From NCBI RefSeq assembly GCF_027943255.1, contig NC_072893.1, positions 128,463,784-128,527,783 of the forward strand: DNA of 64,000 nucleotides. Reading direction: 5' to 3'. A model generated the notes under the pieces. It was not told the DNA's origin and did no database searches. It saw only the letters and a program-made list of their open reading frames with translations. The position numbers and the translations under genes are program-made. Shown here one piece after another: positions 60,276 to 64,000 of the stretch. This DNA comes from Anastrepha obliqua (Eukaryota > Arthropoda > Insecta > Diptera > Tephritidae). Positions within the stretch are counted from its first letter, which is position 1. The number at the start of each line of letters is the position of its first letter.

Positions 60276-61120
60276 CTTTTGAAGACGTTCTTAACGTCCA
60301 GCGTCGCAATTAGGCAGTACTCCTTGCTACCGTATAGCCATCGAGTACCTTCAATCGCCTTCTGTGCAATGGTTTTGACTGCAGATACAGCATCTGTGGT
60401 TCAACGAGCTTTCCGGAATCCGAATTGTCGGGGTGATAGACCGCCTACATCCTCTATAACAGCCTCCAGACGATTTGCGATTAGGCGTTCCAGGATTTTC
60501 CCTGCGGTGTCGAGCATGCACAGGGGGCGGTAGCCTGAAGGATCTTCCGCAGGCTTAGATCCTTTTGGAATTAAAACCAGTTTCTGCAGCTTCCACTGGG
60601 TTAGAAATGTACCTTCCTTTAGACATGTATTGTAGAGATCTATAAAAATGCCTCGTTGGAGATTCCATCCGGGCCTGGAGCTTTATTATTTTTTATCCAT
60701 TTTATGCTCATCAGGAGTTCTTCTTTGTTTGTTAATTGCACATTTTGGTCGTCTTCACCGAATCTTACCAATTCGTAGTCTCGTAAAGTGTCTTGCACGA
60801 GGAACAGTGTTTCTACTACATTACGTAGAGTAGCTGGGCATGTTGTTGGAAGTGGCTTAAATACTTTAAGTTTTTTCATAACAAGCCTGTATCCAAGGCC
60901 CCAAGGATCATTATCGGAATCGTCGCATAGCTGGAGGAAACACCGGCGTTTACGGTTTTTAATTGCCTTTTTTAGCGCTTTGCTTTCTTTGCTTATATTG
61001 AAGCTGGTTTTCTTGGAAACTGTCCCTACCTCTGGATCTTTGGTAGGCTCGCCTGGCTCTTTTACCTTCCCTGCGCAATTCTGCAATGTCTGCTGTCCGC
61101 TAGTCGCATGCTTCCGTTAA
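60276..61120 (-). pseudogene. LINE reverse transcriptase, N-terminal half
   Basis: On the minus strand, IKWIKNNKAPGPDGISNEAF (about 60640-60720) is the RT entry motif. After a frame change come KLVLIPKGSKPAEDPSGYRP, LERLIANRLE, LSPRQFGFRKARSTTDAV and ATLDVKNVF. The last contains the motif A aspartate. Motif C (YADD) and the thumb are gone, because the element ends at 60276. Confidence 0.75.
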
Positions 61121-61235
61121 GTGTTTCATAGTTTGCGTAGTCTTTTCAGATGCATCCGCCGTAAGAGTTACATCTGCGAGCATGATTTCAATAACCTCAG
61201 CCTCCATTGTTTTAACTTTGTACTTCGTCTCGTAG

Positions 61236-61780
61236 TTATTTAGGAACCTTTCTTCGCCGCTGCCTTATTTCACAGATTATTGCGAGGTGATCGCTCCGGG
61301 TGTAATGCTGGCTGAGGAACCATTTCGTGTAGCGAACAAGACTAGAACTCACGAACGTAAGGTCGATTATAGATCCCGTTCCCGCTTTTTGGTACGTCTG
61401 TTGATTTCCTGTATTCATTAAGGCAATATCTAGCATGGAAAACGCTTCTAGAAGGGCCCAAGCGTTGAAATCACCAGCTACGATGACAGGTCTATGCTCC
61501 TTTACGACGTTCTCTAGGATACCTGTTGCTTCCAGCAATGTTAAGCTGGGAGGTAGATAGCAGCTGTAAATGTATGTACCTTCAACGCGCGCACGTACAA
61601 ATCCGCGGGCTCCCTTCACGCTCATCAGTTGGGATCTATTTGTTCCACAGTTCTAGATCGCTGATTTGCCTGTTGTGTCAGAGGCCCAGCCGTTGCCTTT
61701 TTTGTGTTTATAAGGCTCACTAAGTACAGCAACATCTATTTTCTGTTCCCGTATAGTCTGCTCGAGAAGGTCCTGAGCGC
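61236..61780 (-). pseudogene. LINE endonuclease domain remnant
   Basis: The minus-strand frame reads YSCYLPPSLTLLEATGILEN, then RPVIVAGDFNAWA, GSIIDLTFVSSSLVRYTKW and SDHLAIICEI. These are the AP-endonuclease motifs of R1-type LINEs, including the GDFNAW catalytic stretch and the SDH histidine motif. The N-terminal third lies upstream in other frames (about 61640-61780). The usual Trp-Gly after NAW is altered by a short deletion (NAWALLEAFSMLDIALMN). Confidence 0.7.
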
Positions 61781-61812
61781 TTTCGCTTGGTTGAGATTTA
61801 GTTGCAAGATCT

Positions 61813-63223
61813 TCATTTCTGCCGGATTTCTTTAAGAGCTCTCAGATATTGAGGGCACTTGCTGCTGGTCATCGCATGTGCTGTATCACTTGCCTTTTCC
61901 TTCTTGCACATTATACAGCTTGCTGTTTGTGTGCAGTTTTTGGCTTGGTGGTCCTTATTGCCACATTTGAAGCAGGAGTTTGTAAGGTCAGCTGTGCTTT
62001 TACAGCTTACTGCCACATGCCCATATTCCATGCATTTAAAGCACCTTTTGCTCGATCTTCTCCTGTATGCGACAAATTATGAGGCCTATACGGATTTTAT
62101 TAGCTTCCACCAGTTTGGTAGCTATTTCCTGTGTTACCTTTAGCGTCGCTGTTTGTGTTCCTCCATAAGCTTTTCGCAGACCCAGGATGGCTGGGATAGG
62201 CACCTCTAGCTCTTGAAATTGTTTTGCTACCGCCTCGTGGACTTCTTCCTTTGTTGTGATTTCATCGAGGTCACGAATTTCCACCTGCCTCAGCTCCGTA
62301 AGTGCCTTGACATCTACAGTTTCCCCTAGGGCTGCCTTAACAGCTTCATGAACCTTCGAGGTGTTTGGGTCTGATGATTTTTCCAGCAGCAGAAGTAACT
62401 CTCCTTTGGCTGTTTTCTTGACTCCTTGTATATTAGTGCAAAGCTATTTAAGACTTGGCTCTGTCTCAACGCGCTTCAATATTTCAGCATATGAGATGCT
62501 GAAAAGCGCTTTTGACTACGATAGCGTCCTTACGTGGTGGTCTTCTCCGTCTTCGATTGTTTTTGGCGTCGCTATTTTCCGTCTTCTTATTGTCTCGCTT
62601 TTGAGTATTCTGCGTAGACCCCTTTTGGTTCTTCTTCGATTTAACCATTTGCCATTTTTCTGCGCTTGTTTGCTCATTCGTTGTAACCGGCGTATTCCTC
62701 AAGACTTCAACCCGGCTAGTTTTACTTCTCTTGGCTGAGCTTGCGGTGGCGTTAACAATTGCCCTCTTCGGCGTGCAATCCGTGGTGCGCTTGATCAGAG
62801 GTGATGTTTGGGTACCTTTGTCTTGGATAACAGGTTTCGCCTCATTCGTCCCTCTTGGTGCCTGGTTCATCGGGGTAAAGACAGATGGAGATCCGTTATA
62901 CTCGCTATCAGATCCCTCATTGGCTGATTGATGTTTCGCTTCGGAAGCTCCATCATTTCCGCTAACTCCTTTACTTTATCGCCGATTGCTTGGTGAATTT
63001 CTTCAGCCGTCATCGCCTTTACGAAACCGAAGTGCTGCATACACGGTGACGCCGGTCTAGTCCTTCCCGTGTCTGGTGGCGAGTGCGTCATCCTTGAACT
63101 CCTTTGGAAAGGGTTTTTAAGGAGATTCCCGCAGCCATTATTGCCATCTGCAATAGCTGTTGCGAGTTTTGCTGTTACTTCAGCCTCTTCTGTAGTTTGT
63201 AGTTTTGTGTTATTTGAATTCAT
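61813..63223 (-). pseudogene. LINE ORF1 (gag-like) with zinc knuckles, frameshifted
   Basis: It starts MNSNNTKLQTTEEAEVTAKL at 63223, changes frame near 62870 (MNQAPRGTNEAKPVIQDKGT) and again further down. A segment EIRDLDEITTKEEVHEAVAK (about 62280) and the CCHC knuckles (CFKCGNKDHQAKNC, then CIMCKKEK, ending near 61813) are typical of R1/LOA ORF1. The protein binds its own RNA in active elements. This copy needs at least two frame corrections and is inactive. Confidence 0.7.
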
Positions 63224-63960
63224 TTTGTATGGGCCCCAACTTCTCAGTCGTTATCCATATTCCGATGCGTAGTCACCATTGACGATTCCATGGTTATCTT
63301 TGCATGCAGGGAGCCCATGTTAGGGTTGGCAAAGGCTCCTTATGGGAGCTTAAGTTCAGAGAACTAGGAATATTACATCTAAACCTACGCCGACACTTAA
63401 TGGCGACGGAATATGGACCGTTCCTAGAGATTTGCCATCATTTTAACGGGGCGGGGGCAACTGTACCATTAGCCTGAATGCCGTTTCTGCTGGATACCAC
63501 TCCGCATACTAAGGAAACAGAATAGTGCAGTCGTGAGCTCAAGGTTTTACATATATCCAATCATTTTCCAGTACGCCATAATCAAAACCTTACTGGGCTC
63601 AGTCTTAATGTCATTGTTGATGGTTTGACAGCCGCACCTAACATGGTGAACAGACGCTGACCAGGAAGCCGTCCATTATGGAGCCGTCGCGCCTGGTTTT
63701 TTGTATTACTCATCATGCCTACACATGATGAGTTGGACACCTATATCTAAGAGGCGGTGTCTTCTCGCAACTGTCACAAGAACTTCATCAGATTTATGCT
63801 GGCTTTTATACCGCATCCTCCGCTCCTGATCGCTCAATTGTCGGGGGTTGCTTATTCGTTTAAACTTATTTCGCAACTGGCCTGCTACTACAGGCTTTCC
63901 GGCTATCCGCAACCTGCCGACCCCCACGGTAGCTTAGAGCCAGCTTAGCAGTCCGATCCC

Positions 63961-64000
63961 TAGGGAGCGTAGACCTCCGTGTGAGTGAGCATATGTATGT
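63961..64000. other. Window end, nothing called
   Basis: The last 40 bases show no feature; the possible LINE leader may continue beyond the window. Confidence 0.3.

Larger units (their letters stand above)
60276..63960 (-). mobile_element. R1-clade non-LTR retrotransposon, decayed and missing its 3' part
   Basis: Reading leftward: a probable 5' untranslated region (about 63960-63224), an ORF1 gag-like protein with CCHC knuckles, an apurinic-type endonuclease and the first half of a reverse transcriptase. This is the order of R1/LOA-type LINEs. All three protein parts are broken by frameshifts. Homology stops at 60276, right after reverse transcriptase motif A. The rest of the polymerase and the 3' end are absent, although LINE copies normally lose their 5' end. 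Confidence 0.75.

Overview
The window is eukaryotic, AT-rich and intron-containing, and looks like a higher dipteran fly. The proteins read as fly orthologues (Exportin-5/Ranbp21, Elys, Arp10, a ZAD zinc-finger protein, a CWF19L2 protein). Introns are mostly short with GT-AG borders. The repeats include mariner, Harbinger, Helitron, an R1-type LINE, gypsy-type pieces and a tRNA-derived SINE, a mix that suggests a true fruit fly (Tephritidae) or relative. Species cannot be fixed from sequence alone.

Layout. 1-10980 is non-coding sequence and old repeats: SINE copies, a TTAA-flanked element, and a mariner relic with a SINE inserted in it. 10981-15180 (+) is a 500-residue four-pass membrane protein whose 2.4 kb intron holds two small DNA transposons. 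17801-21496 (-) is intronless Exportin-5. 22541-38896 (+) is Elys, a nuclear pore scaffold protein of 2714 residues in ten coding exons. Its 7.6 kb second intron contains a complete opposite-strand gene (23979-28605) for a 1402-residue protein with an AT-hook and zinc fingers. 39193-45925 is a block of repeated sequence: a Helitron sits in one copy of a repeat whose other copies keep the empty site, and a 1769-bp unit is tandemly duplicated and carries a gypsy-type fragment. 46045-46502 is a broken copy of part of Nup160, the pore subunit that binds ELYS. 47612-49831 (+) is a ZAD protein with ten C2H2 fingers. 50243-51588 is a deleted Harbinger transposon. 51707-52953 (-) is Arp10 (dynactin). 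54407-57554 (+) is a CWF19L2-type splicing factor. 57973-58755 is a spliced gene of mobile-element type. 60276-63223 (-) is a decayed R1-clade LINE, with its probable 5' region up to about 63960.

How the genes fit together: four host genes act in the nucleus or in nuclear transport (Exportin-5, Elys, zinc-finger proteins, CWF19L2) and Arp10 serves the dynein motor. I see no operon-like co-regulation. Exportin-5 and Elys are divergent across about 1 kb and may share an upstream region. The most notable observations are the decayed Nup160 copy 7 kb from Elys, the Helitron with a readable empty site and two 5' ends, and the recent tandem duplication beside it. I found no convincing new defence-type or operon-type system. 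The least explained coding sequence is the spliced orphan gene at 57973.
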